Assembly: GCA_044222045.1 (NCBI GenBank)
Contig: JBGAOB010000001.1
Location: 53,218-117,217 of the forward strand
Source: JBGAMH01 sp044222045
GTDB taxonomy: Bacteria; Eisenbacteria; RBG-16-71-46
Length of the DNA: 64,000 nucleotides
Reading direction: 5' to 3'
Below are positions 38,382-51,500 of the stretch, piece after piece. The position numbers and the translations under genes were made by a program. Each line of letters begins with the position of its first letter. Positions within the stretch are counted from its first letter, which is position 1. The notes under the pieces were generated by a model. The model had not been told where the DNA came from. It saw only the letters and a list, made by a program, of their open reading frames with translations, and ran no database searches.

Positions 38382-39326
38382 TCAGCGGTACAGCGACTTG
38401 AGGCGCCCCCACGTCGTCGGACTCAGCCAGGTGGCCCGGTCGTCTCGGCGGAACTCGATGTCGACGATCTTGTCCGCCGGGCTCGGCGAACACCACGCCG
38501 GATTCAGCTCCGCGAGCGTGACCGGATCGAACTCGCGCACTTCCGCCGCGGCGCCGTCGGCGACGAACACGTGCCCGTCCGACGGGCGAATGTCGATCCC
38601 GTGCGGCCGCGAGAGCCCGGTCACCAGTCCGATGGCCGAGCCGGCGGCGTCGAATCGCTGCAGCGTGCCGAGCCCGGCCATGATGTCGGAGCCGGTCACC
38701 AGCACGTCGCCGTTCGGCAGGATCGCCACGTCGTTGAACCAGCCGAACTGCGAAGTCCACGAGTGGAGGATGCCGTACGTCGACGGGTCGAGTTCGTAGA
38801 GCGTCGAGTGGAAGTACGTGCACACGTACAGGTGGCCGTTCGGGCCGAAGCGCATGTCGGCGGGATCACCGGGAAGCGTCGCGCGCACGGCGACGAGCGC
38901 GCCCGTGACGCCGTCGTACTCGACCAGCTCGTTCGTGGAGGTGGAGGCCACGAGCACGTTGCCGTTCGGCAGGTAGATCGCCGACCACATCCATCCGCCG
39001 CCCGTGCCGTACGTGCGGACATAGGCGTTCGTCGCCGCGTCGAACTCGTTCACCCCGCCGGCCTGGTGCCCGACCAGGTAGCGTCCGTTCGTCGCTCCGA
39101 AGTGAATCGCGGCCTGCGCGGTGGCGCCCGCCTGTGACGAGGCGGCCACGCCGAGGAACGCGCCCGTCGCGCCACCGTAAGCGCGCACGAGCCCGGAGCC
39201 CTCGCCAGTCACGTAGGCGTCGCCGATGGCGCCGATCGCCGCGGCAGGGCGGGGCGCGGCCGGCACGAACAGGAACAGCGCGAGCAGGGCGAAAAGCAGG
39301 TGACGCGAAGTCGGGTGCGCGGCCAT
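38382..39326 (-). CDS. Secreted beta-propeller protein ending in WGRLKSLYR (paralogue 1)
   Basis: 314 residues from MAAHPTSRHLLFALLALFLF, a signal peptide cleaved near AAA. The mature part has propeller blades of about 42 residues ('DAYVTGEGSGLVRAYGGATG', 'LVEYDGVTGALVAVRATLPG', 'ADMRFGPNGHLYVCTYFHST', 'GHVFVADGAAAEVREFDPVT'). It resembles SMP-30/NHL-like propellers with no sorting domain of the FlgD type. Instead it ends 'LSPTTWGRLKSLYR'. The gene at 42764 is a clear paralogue with the same end. The two flank a hybrid histidine kinase. Role unknown; perhaps ligand binding at the cell surface. Confidence 0.85.
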   Translation of the reverse strand: MAAHPTSRHLLFALLALFLFVPAAPRPAAAIGAIGDAYVTGEGSGLVRAYGGATGAFLGVAASSQAGATAQAAIHFGATNGRYLVGHQAGGVNEFDAATNAYVRTYGTGGGWMWSAIYLPNGNVLVASTSTNELVEYDGVTGALVAVRATLPGDPADMRFGPNGHLYVCTYFHSTLYELDPSTYGILHSWTSQFGWFNDVAILPNGDVLVTGSDIMAGLGTLQRFDAAGSAIGLVTGLSRPHGIDIRPSDGHVFVADGAAAEVREFDPVTLAELNPAWCSPSPADKIVDIEFRRDDRATWLSPTTWGRLKSLYR

Positions 39327-39658
39327 GGCGGTCTCCGTCGATGTCGGGACTCGGAGCCGGGGCCGCGAACACGCGCGAGCACCCCGGACGCCCGGAGCGG
39401 AAATGGTCCAAGAACTCGACCCGGCATCGCAAGACCAAAGTCCCGGGTCGTGCACCTGATGGGCCGCGCCGCCGGTGGGCCCACCCGGCCTGCAACCGAC
39501 CGATCCCCCGCCAGTTCCGTGCGCGGCGGTGGCGTACCTCCGCGTCCGCTCTTCAGAGGAGGGGGCCGGGCTCCGAGACTTGCGAACGTGGTCGTGACTA
39601 CGGGCCCGGGATCGGATGATTCGCGGGCTTCCCCGACGATCCACCAGTGAGAGATGCG
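39327..39658. other. Divergent intergenic region upstream of the hybrid kinase
   Basis: 332 bases between the minus-strand propeller gene and the plus-strand kinase gene. It must contain both promoters. I see no convincing -35/-10 pair, repeat or small gene. Confidence 0.4.
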
Positions 39659-42688
<3,030 letters not shown>

Positions 42689-42696
42689 CCCGGGCG

Positions 42697-42741
42697 AAAC
42701 GCGCCGCGGCCGCCCTCGCGACAGGGCGGCCGCGGTGTTTC
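42697..42741. terminator. Bidirectional terminator between kinase and propeller genes
   Basis: 13-bp perfect stem ccgcggccgccct / agggcggccgcgg (42704-42716 and 42723-42735) with a 6-nt loop, extended outward by gaaac / gtttc and therefore giving a T-run on each strand. It serves the kinase gene (ends 42688) and the convergent propeller gene (ends 42764). Confidence 0.75.
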
Positions 42742-42763
42742 GGTGCCGGCAGAGTGGACTCGC

Positions 42764-43699
42764 CTAACGGTAGAGCGACTTGAGCCGCCCCCACGTGGTG
42801 AGCGGCGCGGCCGTGGGCCCGCCGCCCGGGCGGAACGCGATGTCCACCACCTTGTCGCCGGGAGCGGGCGTGAGCACGGCGGCGTCGAGCTCGGCGAACG
42901 TGATCGGGTCGAACTCGTAGACCTGCGCGGTGACGCCGTCGACCACGTAGATGTGGCCGTTGTGCGGGCTGATCGCGATGCCGTGCGTGTTGCCCCAGCT
43001 GCCGTCGCCGAACGAGCCGAGCAGGTTGTGCACGGGCGTCGAGTCGTAGCGGTAGACGAGGTTGCTGCCCATGGCCGTCACCAGGATCTCGCCGTTCAGG
43101 AACGCCACGTCGTTGCCGAGCGTGTTCGGCGGCAGGCTCCACGCCGAGATCACGTTGCCGTTCGTGGCGTCGAGTTCGAACACCATCGGCGGGAAGTACT
43201 GGCACACGTACAGGTTGCCGTTGGGCCCGTACTCCATGTCCGCCGGCGAGCCCGGCAGCGGCGCGAACACCTGGATGAACGCGCCGGTGTTGCCGTCGTA
43301 CTCGATGAGCTTGTTGCTCGCCGACTCGGCCACGATCACGTTGCCGTTCGCGCGGTACACCGCCGACCACTGCCACAGCACGGGGCCGTACGTCTTGATG
43401 AGCGCGCCGGTCGCCGAGTCGTACTCGCGCACGCCCTGCGAGAATCCGCCGACCAGCATGCGGCCGTTCGTGGGATGGAAGTGGATGCCGAGCGGCTGGT
43501 TCGCGGTGTTCTGGAACACGCCCAGGAACGCACCGGTGATGGGTGCGTACACGCGGACGGTGTTGGACGCGTCGCCGGTCACGTACATGTCGCCGACCGA
43601 ACCGACGATCGCGTGTGCGGGCTTCGCGACCGCGAACACGGACGCGGCGAACAACGCGGACCACAGGAACCGGACAGGAAAGTGGAAACCACGGGCCAT
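42764..43699 (-). CDS. Secreted beta-propeller protein ending in WGRLKSLYR (paralogue 2)
   Basis: 311 residues from MARGFHFPVRFLWSALFAAS, chosen because GAGGAG lies upstream at the proper distance. A signal peptide is cleaved near AHA. The body is a propeller like that of 38382-39326 ('DMYVTGDASNTVRVYAPITG', 'LIEYDGNTGAFIQVFAPLPG', 'GNLYVCQYFPPMVFELDATN', 'GHIYVVDGVTAQVYEFDPIT'). The C-terminus 'APLTTWGRLKSLYR' is the same as in the paralogue. The two share order and spacing of motifs throughout, so they arose by duplication. The hybrid kinase gene lies between them in the opposite direction. Confidence 0.87.
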   Translation of the reverse strand: MARGFHFPVRFLWSALFAASVFAVAKPAHAIVGSVGDMYVTGDASNTVRVYAPITGAFLGVFQNTANQPLGIHFHPTNGRMLVGGFSQGVREYDSATGALIKTYGPVLWQWSAVYRANGNVIVAESASNKLIEYDGNTGAFIQVFAPLPGSPADMEYGPNGNLYVCQYFPPMVFELDATNGNVISAWSLPPNTLGNDVAFLNGEILVTAMGSNLVYRYDSTPVHNLLGSFGDGSWGNTHGIAISPHNGHIYVVDGVTAQVYEFDPITFAELDAAVLTPAPGDKVVDIAFRPGGGPTAAPLTTWGRLKSLYR

Positions 43700-43927
43700 G
43701 GGGACATCTCCTCGCGGTGGGGACACGGGATGCGAGCGAGCCTCGGGAGGGCCGCGCCCTGGGGCCGGAATCCGGCAGCTTCAAGGATGGTCGCCCCCGG
43801 CGGCGGCGGGCAACGACCAAATGCGCTCCCGACGGAGAAAATCCTCCGGTTTCGGCGTTCGGCCGCGGCGCCGGGGGGGCCGGGCGAGCGGCTTGACCGG
43901 CCGGACCCCTGCGCTACGCTGCCGCCC

Positions 43928-44683
43928 ATGAAACCCGCCAGCGAGCATCGCGTGGAGCCCTCGGCCGCCGTTCTCGAAGCCGCCCGCCAGTGGATCACCC
44001 CCGTGCGCAACGCACTGGGCCCGCGGTGGCTGGCCGCCTACCTCACCGGCAGCGTGCTCACCGCCGGGTTCGACCCGAAGCACTCGCGCGTGAACGTGCT
44101 GGTGATCGCGCGCGACCTGGGTGTGGACGCGCTCGACGCCCTGGCCGCGGCGATCCCCGTGGGCGGCAAGGCGCCGCACTTCGAGCCGCTGTTCGTGAGC
44201 CAGGACCAGATGCGCCGCTCGCTCGACGTGTTCCCGATCGAGTGGCTCGACATCCTGGAGCGCCGCCTGCTCGTGGAAGGCGAGGACGTGCTCGCCACCG
44301 TCGAGGTGCCGCGCACGCATCTGCGCCACCAGCTCGAGCACGAGCTGCGCGGCAAACATCTCCAGCTGCGGCAGGCATACCTCGCCGGCTTCCGCCACGC
44401 GGAAGCGCAGCGCGAAACGCTGGTGCGGCTGGCGAGCGGCTTCCACACGCTGTTCCGCACGCTGCTGCGCCTGTCGGGCGAAGTGCCGCCCGCCAGCACC
44501 GAGCGCGTGATCGAGCGTGTGGCCGACCTGTACCGGCTCGACGCACGCGGCCTGCTGGGCGCGTGGCTGGTGCGCTACGCCGAGCGCAAGTTCTCGACCG
44601 ACGAGCTGCGCTCGCTGTACCGCGGCTTCCTCGCCGAGATCGAACGTCTCGTCACCGCGATCGACGAGCTCAAGCTTCCGTGA
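43928..44683 (+). CDS. Nucleotidyltransferase-like protein
   Basis: 251 residues from MKPASEHRVEPSAAVLEAAR. The segment 'WLAAYLTGSVLTAGFDPKHS' followed by 'VNVLVIARD' fits the start of a pol-beta nucleotidyltransferase fold (GS motif), but the catalytic Asp pair is not clear (the expected DxD region reads 'SRVNVLVIA'), so it may be inactive. The C-terminal half is helical ('HLQLRQAYLAGFRHAEAQRE', 'YAERKFSTDELRSLYRGFLA'). It is translationally coupled to the TPM gene (4-nt overlap) and is the first gene of a three-gene operon. Confidence 0.7.
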   Translation: MKPASEHRVEPSAAVLEAARQWITPVRNALGPRWLAAYLTGSVLTAGFDPKHSRVNVLVIARDLGVDALDALAAAIPVGGKAPHFEPLFVSQDQMRRSLDVFPIEWLDILERRLLVEGEDVLATVEVPRTHLRHQLEHELRGKHLQLRQAYLAGFRHAEAQRETLVRLASGFHTLFRTLLRLSGEVPPASTERVIERVADLYRLDARGLLGAWLVRYAERKFSTDELRSLYRGFLAEIERLVTAIDELKLP

Positions 44684-45522
44684 CGCCCCGCCGAGTTCTC
44701 GCTCCCCTCGCGGGAGCCTGCTTCGTGCTGTGTGCCGTGCTCGCCGCCGCGATCGCCTGGGCGCAGCCCGCCGACACCACCGGGCGCGCGGCCATTCCCG
44801 CGTACGAGGGTTACGTCACCGACGTGGCGCATGTGCTGCCCGACGCGCGGCGCGCGCAGCTCGAGGGCTTCCTCGACCAGGTGCAGAAGAAGACCGGTGC
44901 GCAGTTCGCCGTGCTCACGGTGCAGAACTGCTGGCCCGAGGACCCCGACGCCTACAAGGTGCGCGTGTTCCAGTCGTGGGGCATCGGCCAGAAGGGCGAG
45001 AACAACGGCCTGCTGCTGCTGGTGGCCATGGACGAGCACGCGATCCGCTTCGAGACCGGCTACGGCCTGGAGGGCGTGCTGCCCGACGGCTGGCAGTCGC
45101 GCATGACGCGGCAGCTGATGATTCCGCGCTTCCGTGCCGGCGATCCCGCGGAGGGCATCACCGCCGGCGTGCTGGCGAGCGCGCAGCGCATCGCCGCCGA
45201 CAAGGGCGTGACGCTGGAGTGGAACGGCAAGGAACTGCGCTACTCGAGCGTGCGCGGCGGCAAGATGCCGCCCGTGGTGCTGGCGCTGCTGCTGTTCCTG
45301 ATCATCGTGATCGTGTTGGCCGCGATCGGCTCGGCCAGCGGCGGAGGCGGCGGCTTCGGCCCGACGGTCGGGCGCCGACGCTCGGGTTACGGCGGCTATG
45401 GCGGGGGCTGGTACGGTGGCGGCTTCGGCGGTGGTGGTGGAGGTGGCTTCGGAGGCGGTGGCTCGTTCGGCGGCTTCGGCGGCGGAATGAGCGGCGGTGG
45501 CGGCGGCGGCGGAAACTGGTGA
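44680..45522 (+). CDS. TPM-domain membrane protein with glycine-rich tail
   Basis: 280 residues with GTG start overlapping the upstream stop. A signal or anchor helix 'LAGACFVLCAVLAAAIAWA' is followed by a TPM (Psb32/MOLO1-like) domain: 'YEGYVTDVAHVLPDARRAQL', 'LDQVQKKTGAQFAVLTVQNC', 'GENNGLLLLVAMDEHAIRFE', 'GYGLEGVLPDGWQSRMTRQL'. A membrane helix 'VVLALLLFLIIVIVLAAIGS' leads to a tail of about 60 residues, mostly glycine. The domain is exposed outside the inner membrane. TPM proteins are often encoded next to LemA, as here. Their role in envelope integrity is poorly defined. Confidence 0.92.
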   Translation: MTPRRVLAPLAGACFVLCAVLAAAIAWAQPADTTGRAAIPAYEGYVTDVAHVLPDARRAQLEGFLDQVQKKTGAQFAVLTVQNCWPEDPDAYKVRVFQSWGIGQKGENNGLLLLVAMDEHAIRFETGYGLEGVLPDGWQSRMTRQLMIPRFRAGDPAEGITAGVLASAQRIAADKGVTLEWNGKELRYSSVRGGKMPPVVLALLLFLIIVIVLAAIGSASGGGGGFGPTVGRRRSGYGGYGGGWYGGGFGGGGGGGFGGGGSFGGFGGGMSGGGGGGGNW

Positions 45523-45579
45523 TCCTGCGCCCGCGCGCCGGACGGTGCGCGGAACGAGACATACAAAGGAGGACGAGCG

Positions 45580-46200
45580 ATGAAGGCTGGTCTGATCGGT
45601 GTGATCGTGGTGGCGGTGGTGCTGCTGCTTCTGGGCGGCTGCGTGTCGCAGCAGTACAACTCGCTGGTCACGTCGCGCGAAGGCGTGAAGAGCCTGTGGG
45701 CGCAGGTGGAGAACCAGCTCCAGCGCCGCAACGACCTGATCGGCAACCTCGTGGAGACCGTGAAGGGCACGGCCACGCAGGAGCAGGAGGTGTTCGGCCA
45801 GATCGCGAACGCGCGCGCCGCGATGGCCGGCGCGAAGACGCAGGGCGAAGGCATCGCCGCCGCGCAGCAGATGGACGGCGCGCTGGGCCGGCTGCTGGTG
45901 GTGATCGAGAACTACCCGCAGCTGAAGAGCAACGAAGCGTTCATGCAGCTGATGGACGAGATCGCCGGCACCGAGAACCGACTGGCCACCGAGCGCCAGC
46001 GCTACAACGAAGGCGTGCGCGGCTACAACGTGCTGACCAAGCAGTTCCCGATGAACCTGTTCGCCGGCTTCTTCAAGTTCGAGGAGTTCAAGTACTACGA
46101 GACGCCCGAGGCCGCGAAGGCGGTGCCCAAGGTGGACTTCGGTGGCCTGCGCCGCGACGCCGCCCCCGCGACGCCGGAGCCCGCCCCCGCGACGAAGTAG
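45580..46200 (+). CDS. lemA: LemA-family protein
   Basis: 206 residues behind a strong AAAGGAGG site. The N-terminal anchor is 'LIGVIVVAVVLLLLGGC'; the Cys could be a lipobox residue. The LemA domain is all-helical: 'YNSLVTSREGVKSLWAQVEN', 'LQRRNDLIGNLVETVKGTAT', 'YPQLKSNEAFMQLMDEIAGT', 'ERQRYNEGVRGYNVLTKQFP'. The C-terminus is Ala/Pro-rich. It is the last gene of the operon with the TPM protein. Anchored to the membrane; function unknown in the family as a whole. Confidence 0.94.
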   Translation: MKAGLIGVIVVAVVLLLLGGCVSQQYNSLVTSREGVKSLWAQVENQLQRRNDLIGNLVETVKGTATQEQEVFGQIANARAAMAGAKTQGEGIAAAQQMDGALGRLLVVIENYPQLKSNEAFMQLMDEIAGTENRLATERQRYNEGVRGYNVLTKQFPMNLFAGFFKFEEFKYYETPEAAKAVPKVDFGGLRRDAAPATPEPAPATK

Positions 46201-46244
46201 CGGGGCGCGCCGTAAACGGCGCGACGCGAGTGGCGCGAACAGAA

Positions 46245-46290
46245 CGGCGCCCGCGACGGAAGCTCGTCGCGGGCGCCGGTGTTTGCGATG
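46245..46290. terminator. Bidirectional terminator, copy A of a 46-bp direct repeat
   Basis: 14-bp stem cggcgcccgcgacg / cgtcgcgggcgccg with a 6-nt loop, followed by ggtgtttgcgatg. It serves lemA and the convergent gene ending at 46296. The whole 46 bases recur at 52893-52938 with one mismatch, in the loop. The identity continues 12 nt past the stem, so it is a true duplication and not two similar hairpins. Confidence 0.8.
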
Positions 46291-46295
46291 CAGCG

Positions 46296-48314
46296 CTACT
46301 CGGCGATGACCACGCGCGTGGTGGTGCGCTCCGCTCCCTGCGACAGCCGCAGCCAGTAGAGTCCCGGCGCGATGCGCTCGCCCTCGGCGAGCTTGGCCAC
46401 GTGCGCGCCCGCGCCCAACGCGCCCACGTCACGCGACGCCACGCGGCGACCGCTGACATCGTAGAGCGCGAGTTCCGCGGGCGCGGCATGCGGCAGCGAG
46501 AACGCCACGCGCAGGTCGGAGCCGTGCGCGGGATTCGGGCGCGCGCCGGAAAGCGCGAACCGAGGTGCGCCCGGCACCGTCACCCACGCTTCGCTCGTGA
46601 TCGACTCGCCCTCGGGACCCGACACCCGCAACTGGTAGGCGTAGCGCTGACCCGCGCCCACGCTGCGGTCTTCGTAGCCCAGCGCGTCGGGGCCCTGCAT
46701 GGTGGCGAGACCGAGCGGTTCCCACGAGGTCTGCTCCGTGCGACGCCACACGCGGCCGCTCAGCACGCCGGCACCCGGCGACCACCACCGCAGCCGCACC
46801 AGGCCCGGCTCGGCGTGCGCGTCTTCCAGCGCGAGCTGCACCGGCACGATGCCGTCCGCGCCGTAGTGCTGTGCGCGCAAGGGGCCTTCGTTCCAGACGA
46901 CGTACACACCACCCTGCCCATCGGGACGCAGGGTGCTCTGGATCTCGATCTCCGACAGCCCCGGCGACACGCTTCGGCCTTCGGGCGTCCAGCCCGGTGC
47001 GGGCTGCCCGTTCGCCCCCAGATGCTGCACGTAGGAGTACTGCCCGAAGGAGTCCTCGAACACCAGGAACACGCCGCCCATGCCGTCGGGTGCCATCTCC
47101 ACCTCGTTGAGGTAGCCCGGACGCGTACTGATCAGAGCGCCCTGTGCCGGCCAGCCCGGGTGCACGCTGCCGTCGTCGCGAAGGCGGAGCACGAACGCCT
47201 GCGCCTGGCTCGGCACGTCGGTCCACGCGAGGAAGCAACCGCCATAGCCGTCTGGCGCCAGCGAGGGGAACTGCTGTTCGCCGGGAGCCGTCACCACCGG
47301 CAGCCCCGTGGGCGGCCAGCGCGGATCGAGGCGACCGTCGGCCAGCGTGTGCGCCGCGTAGATGTTGGTGCGGCTGAAGTCGGTCGGCGACTCGCGGAAG
47401 TCCTGCCACGCCGCGAACACACCGCCACCGCCGTCGGTGCAGACCTGTTCCGGCCAGTAGCCATGCGGGAACGGCACCGCGCCCATGGCAACGCCCTGCG
47501 TGGGCCAGCCCGGAGCTCGTCGGCCGTCGCGGAGGAACCGCTGCGCGCGGATCGAGTAGCCATCGTTCCATGTGAGGACGACGCCACCCTCGGGCGCAGC
47601 GCCCGGGAACAACCCGGTCCCTGACTGGTCGCGAAACGCGCCGCACGAACAGGGGTCGGCCCCCGACTCCGGCCATCCGGGAGCGAGTGCCCCATCCGAA
47701 GTGAGGCGCGTGACCATGATGCCGTGGAGCGCTCCGCCGGGGACGTTCTCGTAGTACCGCTCGTCCTCCCACGCCACGTACACACCCGACGTGTCCTCGG
47801 CGAAGAGCCTTGGGAAGTAGTACCAGGCCGTGGGTGTTCCGAACTGGCCCGCGCGCCCGAGCTCCGGCCAGCCGGGCATGCGGGCACCGTCCGCCGCCAA
47901 CCGAGTGATGTAGGACTGCACCACCCCGGGGTAGCCCCCGTTCCAAGCAAAGTAGGCGCCGCCGGACCCATCCAATGCCGCGTCACCCGGAAGCTGCGGA
48001 CCTCCTGCGCTGGAGACATCGAGCCCGGCAGAAGACCAGCCGCCAGGCAGAAGACCATTCGGCGTGAGCCGTTGTGCTCGGACTTCGAGTTGAGACACGT
48101 CCCGGAAGAGCACAAAGAGACCCGCTGCCCCGTCTCCCACGATCGCGGGGAAGTCAGACCGGGGGGCGACCAGATTTCCGTCTTGTCCCCATTGGGCGTG
48201 GGCGGTCGGCGCCGCTCCAGAGAAGAGAAAGGCGAGCACCCCGGCGGACAAAGCCATCCGCCGCAGCGTGGACGCGCGTGACCACCCAAGTCGTTTTCCA
48301 TCACTCAACCTCAT
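46296..48314 (-). CDS. Secreted propeller-repeat protein with C-terminal sorting domain
   Basis: 672 residues from MRLSDGKRLGWSRASTLRRM. The start is uncertain (ATG at 48356 and 48257 also fit and none has a clear ribosome site). A signal peptide 'ALSAGVLAFLFSGAAPTAHA' follows. About nine repeats carry 'DGTG..GVYVAWED' and 'LAPGWPESGADPC' type segments, related to the gene at 3783. A short FN3-like region ('VRLRWWSPGAGVLSGRVWRR') precedes the sorting domain ('ALSGARPNPAHGSDLRVAFS', 'AELALYDVSGRRVASRD', 'RIAPGLYWLRLSQGAERTTT'). It is divergent from the radical-oxidase gene. Confidence 0.85.
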   Translation of the reverse strand: MRLSDGKRLGWSRASTLRRMALSAGVLAFLFSGAAPTAHAQWGQDGNLVAPRSDFPAIVGDGAAGLFVLFRDVSQLEVRAQRLTPNGLLPGGWSSAGLDVSSAGGPQLPGDAALDGSGGAYFAWNGGYPGVVQSYITRLAADGARMPGWPELGRAGQFGTPTAWYYFPRLFAEDTSGVYVAWEDERYYENVPGGALHGIMVTRLTSDGALAPGWPESGADPCSCGAFRDQSGTGLFPGAAPEGGVVLTWNDGYSIRAQRFLRDGRRAPGWPTQGVAMGAVPFPHGYWPEQVCTDGGGGVFAAWQDFRESPTDFSRTNIYAAHTLADGRLDPRWPPTGLPVVTAPGEQQFPSLAPDGYGGCFLAWTDVPSQAQAFVLRLRDDGSVHPGWPAQGALISTRPGYLNEVEMAPDGMGGVFLVFEDSFGQYSYVQHLGANGQPAPGWTPEGRSVSPGLSEIEIQSTLRPDGQGGVYVVWNEGPLRAQHYGADGIVPVQLALEDAHAEPGLVRLRWWSPGAGVLSGRVWRRTEQTSWEPLGLATMQGPDALGYEDRSVGAGQRYAYQLRVSGPEGESITSEAWVTVPGAPRFALSGARPNPAHGSDLRVAFSLPHAAPAELALYDVSGRRVASRDVGALGAGAHVAKLAEGERIAPGLYWLRLSQGAERTTTRVVIAE

Positions 48315-48432
48315 CGGACGCACACCCCCAGCATGGGAAACAAAATCATTGATCACGAGAGACGCGCCGCCAACCCTCGCCCTGGCGAGTTCATGCGGAC
48401 GTTGTCCGATTCACGCCAAGGGAGGCCGAGCA

Positions 48433-48480
48433 ATGAGAGCCAGACTCCGGGCCAGCGCAGATTGTAGCCCCCCCCCGTAG
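48433..48480 (+). other. Probable true start of the oxidase gene, out of frame at a C9 tract
   Basis: The ATG at 48433 follows GGAGG by 7 nt, a better site than anything at 48506. Its frame (MRARLRASADCSPPP) ends at a TAG just after nine consecutive C residues (48468-48476). Removing one C would join it to the long frame downstream. The result, MRARLRASADCSPPRRDAVH followed by GILLVAALASCLCSPAHA, is a regular signal peptide cleaved before DLPAAKH. The tract is either a sequencing error or a phase-variable switch. Confidence 0.65.
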
Positions 48481-48505
48481 GGATGCGGTCCATGGAATTC
48501 TCCTC

Positions 48506-51500
48506 GTGGCGGCTCTTGCGAGCTGCCTCTGTTCACCAGCGCACGCCGATCTGCCGGCGGCAAAGCACGCCGGCAAGTGGACCAACCTCGTCACCTGGCC
48601 GCACATCCAGGTGCACGCCACCCTACAGCCCTCCGACCAGGCGCACAGCAGCATCCTGTGGTGGCGAGGCGACGAGTCGCTGGACGTGCCCCTGGCAGGT
48701 GGGCTCCGGGACTGGAACCCACCCGACGACGCGGCGCTGAATGGTGGCAGCTTCGTGGTCTCACCCACCTACTTTGCCGACCACCCCATCCCCGATCCGC
48801 TCCCGAACGTGGACATCTTCTGCGGCGGGGCGTCCCACCTGCCGGACGGGCGCGTGCTCATCACGGGCGGCAACGAGTTTGGCGAGATCGGGCTCAAGCG
48901 CGCGGTCGTGTTCGACCCGTCGCGCCTCTTGATCCCGAATGCAAATCCGTGGGTGCCGCAACCGGACATGAGCTTCCGGCGCTGGTACCCGACGAACACG
49001 ATGCTCGGCAGCGGCAAGACGCTCGTGCTCTCGGGCAGCGAGTACCGCCAGATGGTCGTGTTCGGCGGCGTGAACGGCTCGGGCCAACAGGATGATGGTA
49101 TCCAGCGATTCGGCGTCGCCAACGGTGGCACGTGGGACGCAACCATCACGACAACGGGGACGAACCGACCGACCGAGCACGAGGGCCTGGCCATGATGGC
49201 CACGAGACGCGAGGGCATCTATGCGCTCGCGTTCGGCGGCCGTCGAACGGTCTCGGGGCCAACCGTGTACTCGAACGACACCTATCGGCTCGATCGGGGC
49301 GGGAACACCTTTGGCGCCGACTACTCGTTCGGTTGGACCAGGCATGGAAAGGTGGCCGATCCCTCCGCAGGGCTGCCGACTCCCCGCGCCTTCGCCGGGC
49401 TCGTCTTGATCGAGAAGATCGGCCAGCCGCTTTACATGATCGTGGTGGATGGCCTTGGTCGCGCCCAGCCCGGCGATCCCGAAGTCGTGCTCTCCGATGT
49501 CTGGCGCGGCGAGTTCCGCCCAGCATCAGCCGATTGGGTCTGGCGAAGAGTGACGGTCACCGGCGGACCGGGCCCCCGTTACGGTCACTCCATCGTCTAC
49601 GACGAGAAGACCGACCACATCTTCCTGTTCGGCGGGAGCGCCACCATCGGCGGCACGCCCACCGACAACGGCGTCTGGTCCATCAGCGCAGCCTCCATCC
49701 TCGGCGGCAACAACCCCTCCGCAACATGGAACTCGTGCACCGTCACCGGCACGCCGCCCACCGCGCGCACCGAGCACACCCTTACCCGGCACCGGGAGCG
49801 CTACCGCGACGCGAACAACGCGACCGAGGTCTTCACGCGGGCGATCCTGTTCGGTGGGCGCACGAATTACTCGCCGAGCACGCTCGCGAACAACGCCGCG
49901 TGGCAACTCTGGATGCTCACGTCCACGAGCGTCGAGTGGCGACCGCTCACATCCGTGGGTGGACCGCCGCCCGCTCGTGCGGCCCATGGCGCAGCCGTGG
50001 ATCCCACCGCGGACGGCCTCGCGATCGCCGGCGGTGTCGACGCGACCGGCGCGATCGACCCTTCGACATGGTTCGCAGACCTGAAGTGCGATCCATGCGG
50101 GCAGGACGTGCTGAACTGGGAACACCTGGGTGACATGCCCGCGGGCAAGCGTGGATTCACCGGCATGCTCAACCGTGACTTCCAGCAATTCGCTCGCGTG
50201 CCCGAGGTGTTCGATGCCGGCACGAACGGCGTTGGCTCGTGGGCTGCGCTCGGCTCTTCGCTCAAGCTGCAGGACTGGTATCCGTTCATGTTCCAGCTCC
50301 CCAGCAGCCTCGGCGTCAATCGCGTCTTCGCTGCCGGCCCCGACACCAACTCGTGGTCACTGGACCTGAACGCGAACCCGCCGGCGTGGCAGGCCTATCC
50401 AACTGGCGCGAATTCGAGCGGCTTCGTTGGCGGCTCGGCCGTGATGTTCCGCCCGGGCGAAGTCATGAAGACGGGCACGAGGGACACCGAGAAGTCGTCG
50501 GGGGACGCGGTCGCCACGACGAAGTCGGTCAATCTGAATGCCGGCTCGCCTGCATGGGTACCCTCCGTCAACGACATGCGCTACGCGCGAGTCAATCACA
50601 ACCTCACGCTGCTGCCCTCCGGCGAGGCGATCGTCACGGGCGGCACCCGTGGCGTGGGCAACGCGCTCAACGACCGGCCGGTGTACCAGCCCGAGATCTG
50701 GAACCCCGACTACACGGATCCAGCGCAGCCCGGAAAGCGTGGCTACTGGTACGGCGCGAATTTCGGCGAGTCGGTGCAGCTCGACACGACCGTGGCCGTG
50801 CGTGGCTATCACTCGACGACACTCCTGCTGCCGGACGGCCGCCTGTTCCAGGGCGGCGGTAACGAGCACCCCGCGGACCACAAGACCGTTGCGCAGTACA
50901 GCCCGCCCTACCTGTTCCAGGCCAATGGTCAGCCGGCGGTGCGCGCGAAGATCCTCGGCGTACGAGGGCGCGTGGCCTACGACGACACGGTCAGCGTCGT
51001 GACCGATGTCGCCGTCGACCACTTCGTCCTCATGCGGGCTGGAGCGGTGACGCATGGCTTCGACCAGGACCAGCGGATCGTCACGCTGGCGCCCGACGGC
51101 CCGCCCGTGGCCACCGTTCCGCCCCGCCAGCGCGTACGCATTCCCGCCGATCCGAACACGCTGCCGCCGGGGCCGTACATGTTGTTCGCCATGAAGGCGG
51201 ACGGCACCCCCTCGATCGCGCGCTGGCTGTTCGTGGGCCAGCCGCCCTTCATGCGCGACATGGGTGATCGCGAGCGGCCGAGCGCGGTCACGCTCAGCGT
51301 GCTTTCCGGCTGTTCGGGTACCGCGGCGGTCTACTGGAACGCCCCCGCCGACGACAGCGTGTTCGCCGTCACCGGCAAAGCCGCCAGCTACGACCTGCGC
51401 TACGCCACCTCTACTTCTGGGATCCACAATTGGGCTCAGTTTGACACGGCCGCGCAGATCTCCGGGCTCCCCGCGCCGGACGTCCCCGGCATGATGCAGG

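Noticed and set aside
43928..44683. Active toxin-antitoxin nucleotidyltransferase
   Set aside because: The catalytic acidic pair is not evident, and the operon partners are TPM and LemA proteins, not an antitoxin.
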